The notes under the pieces: generated by a model
What the model was told of the DNA's origin: nothing
Seen by the model: the letters and a program-made list of their open reading frames with translations, nothing else
Database searches by the model: none
Shown: positions 34,922 through 44,290 of the stretch, piece by piece
Position numbering within the stretch: position 1 is the stretch's first letter
Layout of the letters: every line of letters starts with the position of its first letter
Assembly (NCBI RefSeq): GCF_000685805.1
Contig: NZ_JMKP01000001.1
Span: forward strand, 62,001-126,000
DNA length: 64,000 nucleotides
Source: Psychrobacter phenylpyruvicus DSM 7000 = NBRC 102152
GTDB taxonomy: Bacteria > Pseudomonadota > Gammaproteobacteria > Pseudomonadales > Moraxellaceae
Direction of reading: 5' to 3'
Made by a program: the position numbers and the translations under genes

Positions 34922-36256
34922 TTAATTTGCTGCTGCTTCAGTTACCTGTCCCTGTTTCACGTGAAACATTTTAGCCTGTGGCCAATAATGACTGATTTTA
35001 GCCATTATTTGCGGCTCTAAACTGGTAATAAATACTTGGCAAGAAAGCTGTGACAGGGAGTTTAATAAGATATTTAAGGCCCGTTCATCCAATTCAGCAC
35101 TAATATCATCTAGCAGCACCAGAGGCATCAACTTCTCTTCACTTATAGCGGCAAAGCCCTCTTCTTGTTTCATGGTCGCCAGTAACGGCAACTGTGATAA
35201 CTTTAAGGCGGTGATTAATAGCTTTTTTTCACCACGAGAGAGTACATTAGCGGCCTGCTCTCGTACATTGCCTAACAAGCTAGATTCCTCTGCGTCACAG
35301 AAGTCCTGCGCTGCCTGATAGGGCTGATCGGGGTCCAATATAGATTCTGAAGCTTGTGATTCTAAACTTTCAAGTTCTGTATCTTGTTGCTCTATCTTTT
35401 GAGACCCTACCTGTTGAGAGCTTGTATCTTCAAAAGCGGCTACTTGCTGTCTTGCTGTCTCATCTTCAACCCACAGCACCTGCACATCCGCTCGGTGACA
35501 ACCAATGCGGGTATATCCTGTCTGACAATCCTGAGCCAAACGCTGCTGCAATAGCTCGTCCAAAGCAACTTCGGTGTTATACCCTGCTGAAAACTTAAGC
35601 TGAATAAAAGGGGCGTAGTCAGGTAAAAGCTGTTGAATAAGGGTGTTAAATAAAGGCTGCCACTCCTCAAAAGCCTGCTGACGGTAATGAGTAATAAGCG
35701 CGGCGTGATTGGCCAACCCTTTATCCCAGGCTGCTAGCTCTTGTAACTGATAGGCAGACAGCTTAGGTGATTGCTTTAATAATGCATTTCTTTGCTTTAG
35801 TAAGCGTTGGTACGATAACCACTGAGGATGAAATCCAGGTTTCACGTGAAACGTTATCCAGTCCAATAACTGTCTACGGCTGCCACTGCCAATCTCCAAA
35901 ATATCCATAGAAGAGGGATCAATAAGCAAAGTAGGGAGCTGCTTGGTCAAGGCGCTTTGGACATAAACTGCTTGCTGGTCGAGACGCATAATACTGCTGG
36001 CATCTTGCGCCTTTTGAATCGCCATACTACTGCCATTGGCAAACTTAGCAAATACCGTGGTATGAGGCGCATGATGCGAAATGTAGCGTTTTGGCTGATG
36101 GTGGCGAAAGCTTTTGCCGCGAGAAAGAAGATATAAAGACTCTAATAAAGAAGTTTTGCCACTACCATTAGCGCCAATAAAAACATTACACTGCCCCGGC
36201 TGAATATGAACCGCTTGCAAGTTACGCAATTGATGAATACTAAGTTGGGTCAGCAT
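34922..36256 (-). CDS. recF: DNA gap-repair ATPase RecF
   Basis: 444 residues, about 80 more than E. coli RecF. Walker A is FIGANGSGKTSLLESLYLLS; NVLSRGEKKLLITALKLSQL is the ABC signature region; Walker B and D-loop are PLVLLDDISAELDERAL. It loads RecA at gaps with RecO and RecR. The extra length is mainly a Gln/Glu/Ser-rich insertion (about 275-340: FEDTSSQQVGSQKIEQQDTE) just before the signature motif. Two parS palindromes lie inside the gene (34953-34968 and 35838-35853), read as MFHVKQ and TFHVKP. A terminator separates it from dnaN upstream. Confidence 0.96.
   Translation of the reverse strand: MLTQLSIHQLRNLQAVHIQPGQCNVFIGANGSGKTSLLESLYLLSRGKSFRHHQPKRYISHHAPHTTVFAKFANGSSMAIQKAQDASSIMRLDQQAVYVQSALTKQLPTLLIDPSSMDILEIGSGSRRQLLDWITFHVKPGFHPQWLSYQRLLKQRNALLKQSPKLSAYQLQELAAWDKGLANHAALITHYRQQAFEEWQPLFNTLIQQLLPDYAPFIQLKFSAGYNTEVALDELLQQRLAQDCQTGYTRIGCHRADVQVLWVEDETARQQVAAFEDTSSQQVGSQKIEQQDTELESLESQASESILDPDQPYQAAQDFCDAEESSLLGNVREQAANVLSRGEKKLLITALKLSQLPLLATMKQEEGFAAISEEKLMPLVLLDDISAELDERALNILLNSLSQLSCQVFITSLEPQIMAKISHYWPQAKMFHVKQGQVTEAAAN
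34953..34968. promoter_or_regulatory. parS site, exact, inside recF
   Basis: TGTTTCACGTGAAACA, all 16 positions; encodes FHVKQ near the RecF C-terminus. Confidence 0.88.
35838..35853. promoter_or_regulatory. parS-like site inside recF
   Basis: GGTTTCACGTGAAACG: the 14-bp core GTTTCACGTGAAAC is perfect and only the two outer bases differ. Confidence 0.8.
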
Positions 36257-36488
36257 AGAACACGCCTTTATTATCTATTGAATGCTATAGATGAGGGCAC
36301 TGCCCTCGTGATTAAAGCCCAGTATTATTACCAACCAGATATTATTAAGTTTTTCATAACTATCCTTAATAACAAACCGGTCTATTTCATTTAACATAAT
36401 ATATATAAACCACCTATCTTATATTATGTTAAATTAGTTAAACCCTTATATATCACAACTTTACGAGAAAAAATATTTTTTATGCAAT

Positions 36489-36521
36489 AAAAAAGCAAAA
36501 CCTTAAGGTTTTGCTTTTTTA
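36489..36521. terminator. Terminator between dnaN and recF
   Basis: AAAAAGCAAAACCTTAAGGTTTTGCTTTTTT, a perfect palindrome with T-run, 40 bases beyond the dnaN stop. The ~230 AT-rich bases between it and recF must then carry a recF promoter. Confidence 0.9.
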
Positions 36522-36556
36522 GATAAACTACAATAACGGACTGGATAAAACAAGGT

Positions 36557-37732
36557 TTAAATACGCATCGGCATGATGACATATTGATGCTGGGTATCAT
36601 TCAACTGATTCACCAGTACCGAGCTGTTGGCTTGGCTCATGTGCAGTTGAACCTCCCCTGCCAATACATCTAACACATCTTGTAAGTAAGCGGCATTGAA
36701 AGACAATTCGATCGGCTCACCTTGATACTTCACCTGTAATGCTTCTACTGCCTCATCTTGCTCAGCGTTATTGGCACGAACTTCGACATTGCCATCTTGT
36801 GAGAATGTAAAAATAACCCCTCGTGACTTCTCATTACTAAGAATAGAGACGCGTCTTAGCACATCTGTCATCTGATCTTTATTAACCAAGGCTATTTTAT
36901 CAGTATTGTTGGGCATTACTCGGCGATAATCAGGGAATTTGCCGTCAATTAAACGCGCAGTAAACGTCACTTTGATACTGTCGTCAATCTGACCGGTACT
37001 ATCGACATTACCAAAAGGCAAAGTAACTTGTAAAAATTCTCTGCCAAATACCAGGGTCAAATTACCATCGTTATCGCCTACTAACTTACCCAGCTCATTG
37101 CCCAAACGCTCAAGTTCAATAACTGCCTTACGGGGCAAGATAGCCTGCATGGTAAAGTCATCAGCCACATCAATGACACTTCGGGCCAATGCCAAACGGT
37201 GACCATCAGTGGCCACAGTAGTTAGCTGTCGCTGCGCCACCTCAAAAAGCATACCGGTTAAGTAGTAGCGCACATCTTGAATGGCCATCGCAAATTGGGT
37301 TTTCGCCATCAGATCCATCAACACAGTTCTACTTAAAGTCAAAGGTGTGATGTTGGCAGGATTACCCAATACTGGGAACTCTGATGCAGGTAACGTACCC
37401 AGTACAAAACGGCTCTTACCACTGGTGATAATACAGCGCTCGTTGGCTTCAGCAGTCAGATTGATCATGGTGTCTTTGGGCAATAACTTACAGATTTCAT
37501 GCAGTTTATAGGCCGGTAATGTGGTGGCACCTATAACGCCTGTGGCACCATTACCCAGCTTAACCTCCGCACTTAACTCTACTTCTAAATCCGAAGCCGT
37601 CAAAATCAGTAGTTGCTCAGTAACTTCCAGCTTTATATTACCCAGAACGACCATGTTATGGCGTTTGTCTGCTGCTTTGGCAATCAAGTTGATGGCTTTT
37701 AACAGCAGTTCACGGTTTATAGACAGTTGCAT
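36557..37732 (-). CDS. dnaN: DNA polymerase III beta sliding clamp
   Basis: 391 residues, slightly longer than the usual ~366. The three clamp domains start MQLSINRELLLKAINLIAKA; then YYLTGMLFEVAQRQLTTVATDGHRLALAR in domain 2 (given here only as its landmark, DGHRLALAR) and LIDGKFPDYRRVMPNN in domain 3; the C-terminal HQYVIMPMRI is the conserved end. It forms a dimeric ring that tethers polymerase III and binds DnaA-regulating partners. It follows dnaA after about 180 bases. Confidence 0.98.
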   Translation of the reverse strand: MQLSINRELLLKAINLIAKAADKRHNMVVLGNIKLEVTEQLLILTASDLEVELSAEVKLGNGATGVIGATTLPAYKLHEICKLLPKDTMINLTAEANERCIITSGKSRFVLGTLPASEFPVLGNPANITPLTLSRTVLMDLMAKTQFAMAIQDVRYYLTGMLFEVAQRQLTTVATDGHRLALARSVIDVADDFTMQAILPRKAVIELERLGNELGKLVGDNDGNLTLVFGREFLQVTLPFGNVDSTGQIDDSIKVTFTARLIDGKFPDYRRVMPNNTDKIALVNKDQMTDVLRRVSILSNEKSRGVIFTFSQDGNVEVRANNAEQDEAVEALQVKYQGEPIELSFNAAYLQDVLDVLAGEVQLHMSQANSSVLVNQLNDTQHQYVIMPMRI

Positions 37733-37913
37733 AATATTGGACTCTTTAATGGGGTCTTAATGGGGATTATACCCAGTTTAATATTACTTATTTGGTTTCG
37801 CTAACACTTTTATTGTCGGTAATTATTTTTATGGTTAGAGCAGTTAAGTATAACCAATTGAGAAGCGCTGTGCACAATAAGCATCATAATTGATTATCGC
37901 CCTACCCGATTCA

Positions 37914-39320
37914 TTATCCTGCTTGTAGTGTCATCGATAACGCTTTGTACTCTTTGTCTAATACTGGATCTTCACTGCGTAACTGAGCGACTTTCTCACA
38001 AGCATGCATCACCGTGGTGTGATCCCGGCCCCCAAAAGACTGACCAATGTCTGGAAAGCTATCTTTGGTAAGCTCTCGAGCCAAAGCCATGGCAATTTGG
38101 CGCGGACGTGCAATACTACGAGTGCGCTTCTTACTCATCAAATCTTTCACCGACACATCATAATACTCGGCCACTACTTTACGGATATTGTCCATACTTA
38201 CCGCTTGCGAGCGAATGGCTATCACATCTTTTAGGGCATATTGCACCATATCTAAGTCAATAGGATTACCGGTCAAGTTGGCATTGGCCACCACCTGATT
38301 TAGCGCTCCTTCTAAGCGTCTCACGTTAGACACCACGTTTTGAGCGATAAACAGCGCACATTCTTTTGGCAACTCTACCCCTGACAAGGTGGCTTTTTTC
38401 TGCAAAATCTGCATCCGAGTTTCCATCTCTGGCGGCTCTATTGCCACTGCCAAACCAGATGAAAACCTGGAGCGAAAGCGTTCATCAAATTCTGTCATTT
38501 GAGATGGGTGACGGTCAGAGGCCAAGATTACCTGCTTATCCTCGACCATAAAGTCTGCAAACAACGACAAGAATTCATTACTGGATTTGCTTTTACCAGC
38601 CAAAACGTGCACGTCGTCAATAATTAACAGATCTACCCGTTTAATTTTGCGTTTAAATTGCTCAATCTTTTGGTTACGCAGCGCATAAACCAGCTGATTG
38701 ATAAACTTCTCTGAAGAAAAATAATAAAAAGTTTTGCCAATCTTTAAATATTTATGAGCCACTGAATGCATTAAATGGGTTTTACCCAGTCCCGATGCCC
38801 CATATAAAAACAACGGATTATGCCGGTTTTGTGACTGCTTCTTACCCAGCTCTTGGCAGGCTTTGTAAGCCAACATATTTGACTTACCACTGACAAAAGT
38901 CTCAAAGGTAAAATAGGGGTTGATATAACTTAGTGATTTATCAGCGCCTAGCTGCGAAGCTTCAGTAGCAGCAGACTCCACACCGGCCGGGTGCGTGCTC
39001 GACCTGGCACCAATATATTGGCCAGCTGCAGTAGCTTGATGGTCTACTGAGTCCCGAGGGGCTTGCTGCACACTACTTTCGACCTGGATAACAACTTGGC
39101 TTATTTCCCCATTGCTGTGCTGCTTTGCCAGTTGTTCGATCGCATTAAAGTGATTTTCTTGTACATGAGACACAAAGTATTGGTTGGGTGCCAGTAACTC
39201 TAACTTATTGCCAACCACTTTAGCAGACAGTGGCCTAAGCCACATCGTAAACTCATTTTCTTTGAGCTGATATCTTAAGTCATTAAGACACCTATCCCAT
39301 AACGACAAACTATCTGACAT
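37914..39320 (-). CDS. dnaA: Chromosomal replication initiator DnaA
   Basis: 468 residues, the normal four-domain form. Domain I (1-80, LWDRCLNDLRYQLKENEFTM), a variable domain II linker rich in Ser/Ala (about 85-130), AAA+ domain III (Walker A LYGASGLGKTHLMHSV, Walker B LLIIDDVHVLAG, sensor ASDRHPSQM) and DNA-binding domain IV with the signature GGRDHTTVMHACEK. It melts oriC when bound to ATP. Its 5' side faces the DnaA-box region at 39443-39650. Confidence 0.99.
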   Translation of the reverse strand: MSDSLSLWDRCLNDLRYQLKENEFTMWLRPLSAKVVGNKLELLAPNQYFVSHVQENHFNAIEQLAKQHSNGEISQVVIQVESSVQQAPRDSVDHQATAAGQYIGARSSTHPAGVESAATEASQLGADKSLSYINPYFTFETFVSGKSNMLAYKACQELGKKQSQNRHNPLFLYGASGLGKTHLMHSVAHKYLKIGKTFYYFSSEKFINQLVYALRNQKIEQFKRKIKRVDLLIIDDVHVLAGKSKSSNEFLSLFADFMVEDKQVILASDRHPSQMTEFDERFRSRFSSGLAVAIEPPEMETRMQILQKKATLSGVELPKECALFIAQNVVSNVRRLEGALNQVVANANLTGNPIDLDMVQYALKDVIAIRSQAVSMDNIRKVVAEYYDVSVKDLMSKKRTRSIARPRQIAMALARELTKDSFPDIGQSFGGRDHTTVMHACEKVAQLRSEDPVLDKEYKALSMTLQAG

Positions 39321-39419
39321 GACCCATTAACCCTAGTAAAACGGACAAAAGAAGAAGAGCAGGGGAGGCAAAAAAGACGGTCTCACCCTGTTTTATGGGG
39401 CTACTTTAACATATAAAAT

Positions 39420-39660
39420 CACAAATATCATCACAATTATTCTGTGGATAACTTTGTGATTAAAGTTGTGGATAACTTTTTTTGAAGAGTTATACAGAGT
39501 TTAGCAACAGGTTATCAACAACAATAACCACAGGATAAAATACTGATTTAATTGTATTTTTTCCAGTTATTCACAGATAAATAGGGTACTAACAATAACA
39601 AAAGAACTATTATATATATAGTTATGGACAACATCGCTTTCTGTGGATAAGTTTTTAACA
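39420..39660. other. oriC candidate next to dnaA
   Basis: DnaA boxes TGTGGATAA at 39443-39451, 39467-39475 and 39642-39650, TTATTCACA at 39567-39575, and weaker variants (TTATCAACA near 39501, TTATGGACA near 39622), with the AT-rich block ATTATATATATAG at 39609-39621. A gene-free region between dnaA and rpmH is the usual oriC position in gammaproteobacteria such as Pseudomonas. Confidence 0.8.
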
Positions 39661-39858
39661 AAATTAAAATCCTATGCAGTAAAACAACAAAGGCATCACC
39701 TAGAAAACAAGGACTTAGCCCAGTAATTAAACTGAAAACAAAATTTAAAACAGGCTTAACAGCAGCTAAATAGACTCTAAAACAAAATAGATTAATTACT
39801 AATAATAAGATCTCTAGCTAAGTTTTAGTATTCAGCATAAAGCAAACATCACTCCTGT

Positions 39859-39913
39859 TTTGAACTTAATTTGAACTTAATTTGAAGTTAGTTTGAAACT
39901 GGTTTGAAGTTAG
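39859..39913 (+). repeat. Five tandem 11-bp repeats (TTTGAACTTAA type)
   Basis: TTTGAACTTAA, TTTGAACTTAA, TTTGAAGTTAG, TTTGAAACTGG, TTTGAAGTTAG at 39859, 39870, 39881, 39892 and 39903, without gaps. The period is about one helical turn, so all copies face the same side of the DNA. Iteron-like; the binding protein is unknown. Confidence 0.75.
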
Positions 39914-40538
39914 ATATTTATTGAATAAGCATTCACGGTAAATACTCATAGCAAGCACTCATTAGCGCTAAATACTCACTAAAGCCAGCGGGTTAGTGTT
40001 TGCTATTAGAAACTGAGTGTACAAAAAAGCAGTCTGCTTATCGGTCTAGTCTTGTAGTCCGGTGGTACTAAGGACTTATTTTTGAATGCTAAGCAGCATA
40101 GCTCGCCACTTAATCCAAGATGTTTAAAAACCGCCGTGATACACAGTGAATAGCATAAATTTAAAACTTATAACTTTTGGCCAAGTACGAAGGGCAGTTT
40201 TTAACCAAAAAATTAGCTCATTAGAAAAAAATTGCAAAACAGGCCGCTGTAAAAACAACTATCATGTAATTTATCTTAATATAAATCGCCAAAATAGGTA
40301 GGAAAAACCGCGTCTATTTGTTAAGATTAGCTATACAAATAAGAAAAAAGTGCGATAAAATAGTGCTGTGTAATTTTTATAAATAGGCGATTGATAGAGC
40401 TTTTTTGCAAACTGTTTTAGTTACGAACGATAAGAATTGGTTTGACGCAAAAAAGACGGGGAAACATCTTCGTAGAAATGCTTGTTGATTTGTGGAGAAA
40501 TAGGGTTGTCAGTATCAGTTATTAGTGGTCTGGTTTTT

Positions 40539-40574
40539 AGCACAGTTATCAGCACAGTTATCAGCGCAGTTTTT
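40539..40574 (+). repeat. Three tandem 12-bp repeats (AGCACAGTTATC)
   Basis: AGCACAGTTATC at 40539 and 40551, AGCGCAGTTTTT at 40563, then a partial AGCACCAGATCC. Located about 225 bases before rpmH; role unknown. Confidence 0.6.
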
Positions 40575-40798
40575 AGCACCAGATCCTAGTTTTTTGCACC
40601 AGCTACCTAGCAATCGCTGCTAATTTTTAGCTAACTGGCTAAGCTTGAGTGACTACTTTACCCAATCCGTTGTCATTAACCGCCTAAAACGTTTATTTAT
40701 TATTGACAATAAGAAGCTGAACTGGCATAATCGCTCGCTACAACAAATTCTTAGTGAACGCTATTTATTTTTAATTTCTTTGCTGTCAAAGGTGATTT

Positions 40799-40933
40799 AT
40801 GAAACGTACATTCCAGCCAAGCGTTATCAAACGCAAGCGCACTCATGGTTTCCGTGCTCGCATGGCAACTAAAAAAGGTCGTCAAGTTTTAGCACGTCGT
40901 CGTGCAAAAGGTCGTCATCGTTTAACTGTGTAA
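40799..40933 (+). CDS. rpmH: 50S ribosomal protein L34
   Basis: 44 residues beginning [20 protein letters not shown] and ending KGRHRLTV, the invariant L34 sequence. AAAGGTG precedes the ATG. The gene is short enough to be missed by length cut-offs. It opens the rightward rpmH-rnpA-yidD-yidC-mnmE series opposite dnaA and has its own terminator. Confidence 0.98.
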   Translation: MKRTFQPSVIKRKRTHGFRARMATKKGRQVLARRRAKGRHRLTV

Positions 40934-41037
40934 TTAATTATACTCATTGATGGTTTTATACTTATTTATAGTTAATTACCGATTGATAGTTAATTACCGA
41001 AAAACTTTAGACAGACAAGTAATTCGTAGATTTTTAT

Positions 41038-41069
41038 AAAAAGCACCTAATTATTAGGTGCTTTTTTTG
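41038..41069 (+). terminator. Terminator after rpmH
   Basis: AAAAAGCACCTAATTATTAGGTGCTTTTTTT, perfect stem with T-run, about 105 bases after rpmH. It implies that rnpA has its own promoter or depends on read-through. Confidence 0.92.
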
Positions 41070-41179
41070 ATTATGGCCTGCAAAAATAAGGGGCTGGGGT
41101 TAAAGCAATCCCTATATGCTTTCGTTGTGAATTATGTGTACCAAAATCCTTGTTATTTTTTATTGTATGTTGACCTACC

Positions 41180-41572
41180 ATGACTGATTACTGTTATCCC
41201 AAAGCAAAAAGGTTATTAAAGCCTGATGAGTTTAAGGCTGTATTTAACCAGCCTCTTTTTAAAATTCACAGCTCGCACTTTATGGCATTTGCTTATGACT
41301 CCAAAAACGAGCAAGCCAGACTAGGTATGGCCATTACAAAGAAGAGAATCCCCAAAGCGGTGGCGAGAAATACCATTAAGCGTATCATTCGGGAACAGTT
41401 TCGTCATAAACACCCGCAGTTACCTGCGTTAGATCTGGTTTTTATTTTAAAAAAATCTACTAAGGCCTTGAACAATGATCAGATGCGTCAAGAAATTGAT
41501 GACATCTTAGCCAAAGTAATTACTAAGCAGCGTCGTCATTTGGCAGCCAACTCCAAAAACAGTCAGTCATAA
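41180..41572 (+). CDS. rnpA: Ribonuclease P protein component
   Basis: 130 residues. The family core is present: YPKAKRLLKPDEFKAVFNQP at the start, then RLGMAITKKRIPKAVARNTI with the RNR-type motif ARNTIKRIIREQFR. It assists the RNase P RNA in trimming tRNA 5' ends. Position after rpmH and before yidD is the standard order. The ribosome site is weak. The RNase P RNA gene is not in this window. Confidence 0.96.
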   Translation: MTDYCYPKAKRLLKPDEFKAVFNQPLFKIHSSHFMAFAYDSKNEQARLGMAITKKRIPKAVARNTIKRIIREQFRHKHPQLPALDLVFILKKSTKALNNDQMRQEIDDILAKVITKQRRHLAANSKNSQS

Positions 41573-41663
41573 TTGAGTGATTAACCATTTTATTATCGTT
41601 TAATTCAGCCATAGAGTTCAGTTATAGTTAGTGCCATAGTGGCGATATAAGAGGAGTAGAGGG

Positions 41664-42017
41664 ATGTGGTCACGTTTTTTCTCACGCTTACTGCTAACTA
41701 TTATTAACGGCTATCAAACTTTTATTAGTCCGCTATTGCCTGCTCGCTGTCGCTATTACCCGACCTGTTCTGATTATGGTAAAACTGCCGTGCTTTGGCA
41801 TGGACCAGCACGGGGAGGGTGGCTTGCCGTTAAGCGAATATGTCGCTGTCATCCTTTAGGGGGTCACGGTATCGACTTTGTGCCTCTTCCCTTATACAAA
41901 ATGATTTTTACCACATTATCTGCACCTACTGTTTCACGTGAAACAATAATTATAGAACGTGGGGTGTATAAAGACAGAAGCAGTTACACAGCAGCTATTA
42001 ATCGTAAATTTGCCTAA
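41664..42017 (+). CDS. yidD: Membrane protein insertion efficiency factor YidD
   Basis: 117 residues. The conserved block [34 protein letters not shown] and the end [18 protein letters not shown] matches YidD, a peripheral inner-membrane protein that helps YidC insert proteins. GAGGAGTAGAGGG gives a strong ribosome site. The protein runs some 30 residues beyond the usual end, and this tail contains an exact parS palindrome read as VSRET. Confidence 0.94.
   Translation: MWSRFFSRLLLTIINGYQTFISPLLPARCRYYPTCSDYGKTAVLWHGPARGGWLAVKRICRCHPLGGHGIDFVPLPLYKMIFTTLSAPTVSRETIIIERGVYKDRSSYTAAINRKFA
41930..41945. promoter_or_regulatory. parS site, exact, inside yidD
   Basis: TGTTTCACGTGAAACA, 16 of 16; encodes VSRET in the C-terminal tail of YidD. 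Confidence 0.88.
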
Positions 42018-42338
42018 CCCGCAAAATTACCCCTGGCGCATAAATGAAAATATAGGTTAAAAAAAAGTTAGTGCAAATTAACAGGTTATCAATATCTTCT
42101 TATCGCCAATAAGGGCTAAAAAAACTGCTTCTATATCATTTGTGATGGTTTTTTAGTAAAATAGTCCCCATTTTGTAAATATTTTAAGGGTAAGGTGGCA
42201 ACACAGATGAGGTTACACTCACAATAGCTGCCATAAAAGTAAAGGATTTGCTGTAAGCTTGTTTTGAGTAAATCCCGGATAAATAAGCCAACCCTTTTTT
42301 ATTTAAAAACTTCATTTAGAGTTGTTTAGGACAATCTT
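42018..42338. other. yidD-yidC spacer
   Basis: About 320 bases, AT-rich, with no gene, repeat or terminator recognised. It probably holds a promoter for yidC. Confidence 0.45.
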
Positions 42339-44051
42339 ATGCAAAAGATACTACGGGTGCTCATCATCATTGCGATGTTGATTACCGCATATTTGTTGGT
42401 GCTAGCTTGGCAAAGAGATTATGCCAATGTGCCAGCCACATCAGCAGACGCAGTAACCCCTTCTGTATCCACTTCTAACACGGGTGCTGATATTCCTACT
42501 AGTACCGGTGACAGTGATATACCTGCAGCAACCGCATCAGCACCAACCGATGTACCGTCTAGCGAAGTGGGTGGTGAGACAACCAATGCCAAACAAGGTG
42601 ACTTGATTAATGTCACTACTGATCGCTATCAAGTCAAAATTGATCCCGTGGGTGGCGACGTCGTTTATGCCGCTTTACGTGACTATGATGCCACTTTAGA
42701 TAGTGAAGAGCCGTTTGTTTTATTAGAGAACTCGGGCCGCCGTGTGTATGTTGCTCAGTCAGGTTTGATTGGTCCTAACGGCATTGATACTGCAGCAGGA
42801 CGAGCAAAATACAGCTATCAATCTGACAGCTATGTGATGCAGCCAGGTCAGAAAAAGTTGGAAGTGCCCTTAACTTATAAACAAGATGACGGTGTGACCA
42901 TTACTAAGACCTTCACCTTTACTGAAGGTAAATATCCTATCAGTGTTAATTACAATATTAACAACACTAGCGGTAAAGATTGGAATGGTCAACTGTTTGC
43001 GCAGTTAAAGCGTGATAGCAGTAAAGACCCTGGTATGTCCGATAAAGGGGCACTGAGCATGGCCACCTACTTAGGCGGTGCTTGGGGTACGCCAGACAAT
43101 GACTACAACAAACTTAAGTTTAAAGACTTCAATGATGGCGACTTAAAAGCGTCTAGCAATGAAGGCTGGGTTGGTGTGGTACAGCATTACTTCGTATCAG
43201 CTTGGACGCCTCAGAACTTCACAGGCCAATTCTTTAGCCGTGAAAGAAGTGGCGACCACTTTATTGGTATGAACAGCCAAAGCTTTGTGGTACCTGCCAA
43301 CAAGCAAAAAGACATCGCAGCAACTTTATATGCCGGACCAAAGGATCAAAAAGCACTACTTGAAGTAGCTCCTGGTCTAAACAAAACGGTAGATTATGGC
43401 TTCTTATGGCCAATCTCAAAAATATTGTTTGCTATCTTGGAAGGCATTCACAAAGTGATAGGCAACTGGGGTTGGTCAATTATCGCTCTAACAATTTTAG
43501 TGAAACTTGCCTTAATGTGGTTCTCAAATAAGAGCTACTACTCGATGGCTAAGATGCGTGCCATTGCGCCTCGCTTACAAGCGCTGAAAGAAGAGCATGG
43601 CGACGACCGCATGAAGATGTCACAAGAGATGATGGCCATCTACAAAGAAGAGCAAGTAAACCCAATGGCTGGGTGTTTGCCAATCTTATTACAGATGCCA
43701 ATCTTCCTAGCTTTATACTGGGTATTGGTTGAGAGTGTCGAGCTGCGTCACGCACCTTGGATTCTATGGATTCAAGATCTATCAGCCATGGATCCTTGGT
43801 TTATCCTGCCGATGCTGATGGGGGCGTCTATGTTTGCACAGCAAATGTTTAGCCCGCAGCCGACAGATCCGATGCAAGCCAAAGTGATGAAGTTCTTGCC
43901 TATTATCTTCACTTTATTCATGATGTTCTTCCCAGCAGGCTTGGTACTTTACTGGACTGTGAACAACTTGTTTACCATGGCTCAGCAGTACATTGTGAAC
44001 AAAAAAGTAGAAAGAGAGCAAAGAGAAAAAGCGGAGAGAACAGCAGCTTAA
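42339..44051 (+). CDS. yidC: Membrane protein insertase YidC
   Basis: 570 residues. One N-terminal membrane segment (residues 5-24), a Ser/Thr/Ala-rich linker to about 85, the periplasmic beta-sandwich P1 domain (about 90-345: LINVTTDRYQVKIDPVGGDV) and the five-helix insertase core from about 355 (YGFLWPISKILFAILEGIHK, MAKMRAIAPRLQALKEEHGD, NPMAGCLPILLQMPIFLALY, FFPAGLVLYWTVNNLF). It inserts proteins alone or with SecYEG. Ends with a basic tail. Terminator follows. Confidence 0.98.
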   Translation: MQKILRVLIIIAMLITAYLLVLAWQRDYANVPATSADAVTPSVSTSNTGADIPTSTGDSDIPAATASAPTDVPSSEVGGETTNAKQGDLINVTTDRYQVKIDPVGGDVVYAALRDYDATLDSEEPFVLLENSGRRVYVAQSGLIGPNGIDTAAGRAKYSYQSDSYVMQPGQKKLEVPLTYKQDDGVTITKTFTFTEGKYPISVNYNINNTSGKDWNGQLFAQLKRDSSKDPGMSDKGALSMATYLGGAWGTPDNDYNKLKFKDFNDGDLKASSNEGWVGVVQHYFVSAWTPQNFTGQFFSRERSGDHFIGMNSQSFVVPANKQKDIAATLYAGPKDQKALLEVAPGLNKTVDYGFLWPISKILFAILEGIHKVIGNWGWSIIALTILVKLALMWFSNKSYYSMAKMRAIAPRLQALKEEHGDDRMKMSQEMMAIYKEEQVNPMAGCLPILLQMPIFLALYWVLVESVELRHAPWILWIQDLSAMDPWFILPMLMGASMFAQQMFSPQPTDPMQAKVMKFLPIIFTLFMMFFPAGLVLYWTVNNLFTMAQQYIVNKKVEREQREKAERTAA

Positions 44052-44092
44052 GCTAGCACTGCTCTCGCTATAACTTCTCAGCAATAACTTTT

Positions 44093-44128
44093 AAAGCACC
44101 TATATGTCGCATATAGGTGCTTTTGTTT
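44093..44128 (+). terminator. Terminator of yidC
   Basis: AAAGCACCTATATG and CATATAGGTGCTTTT pair around TCG, followed by GTTTT. Confidence 0.9.
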
Positions 44129-44290
44129 TATAGCAACGGTTAAACTAACTAACATTGAATAAAGCCCATTTAGCACCTACTATAAGACCATCTACAGCAA
44201 TCTTTATCAGAATGCCAATACAAAAATATCAGTATAAAAATATCAACGTGCTAACCTATTAATCAGAGCTAATAATCAGAGCTAATTTTT

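Larger units (their letters stand above)
39661..40798. other. Gene-free dnaA-rpmH spacer
   Basis: About 1.1 kb without a convincing gene. It contains the 11-bp x 5 and 12-bp repeats listed separately, AT-rich DNA and presumably the promoters for dnaA and rpmH. An open frame at 40645-40872 runs over the rpmH start in another frame and is not supported. Confidence 0.6.

Noticed and set aside
39859-39913. CRISPR-like array
   Set aside because: The units are contiguous 11-mers without spacers, and no cas genes are in the window.
40645-40872. 75-codon open frame overlapping rpmH
   Set aside because: It reads rpmH out of frame; the rpmH frame gives the full L34 protein.
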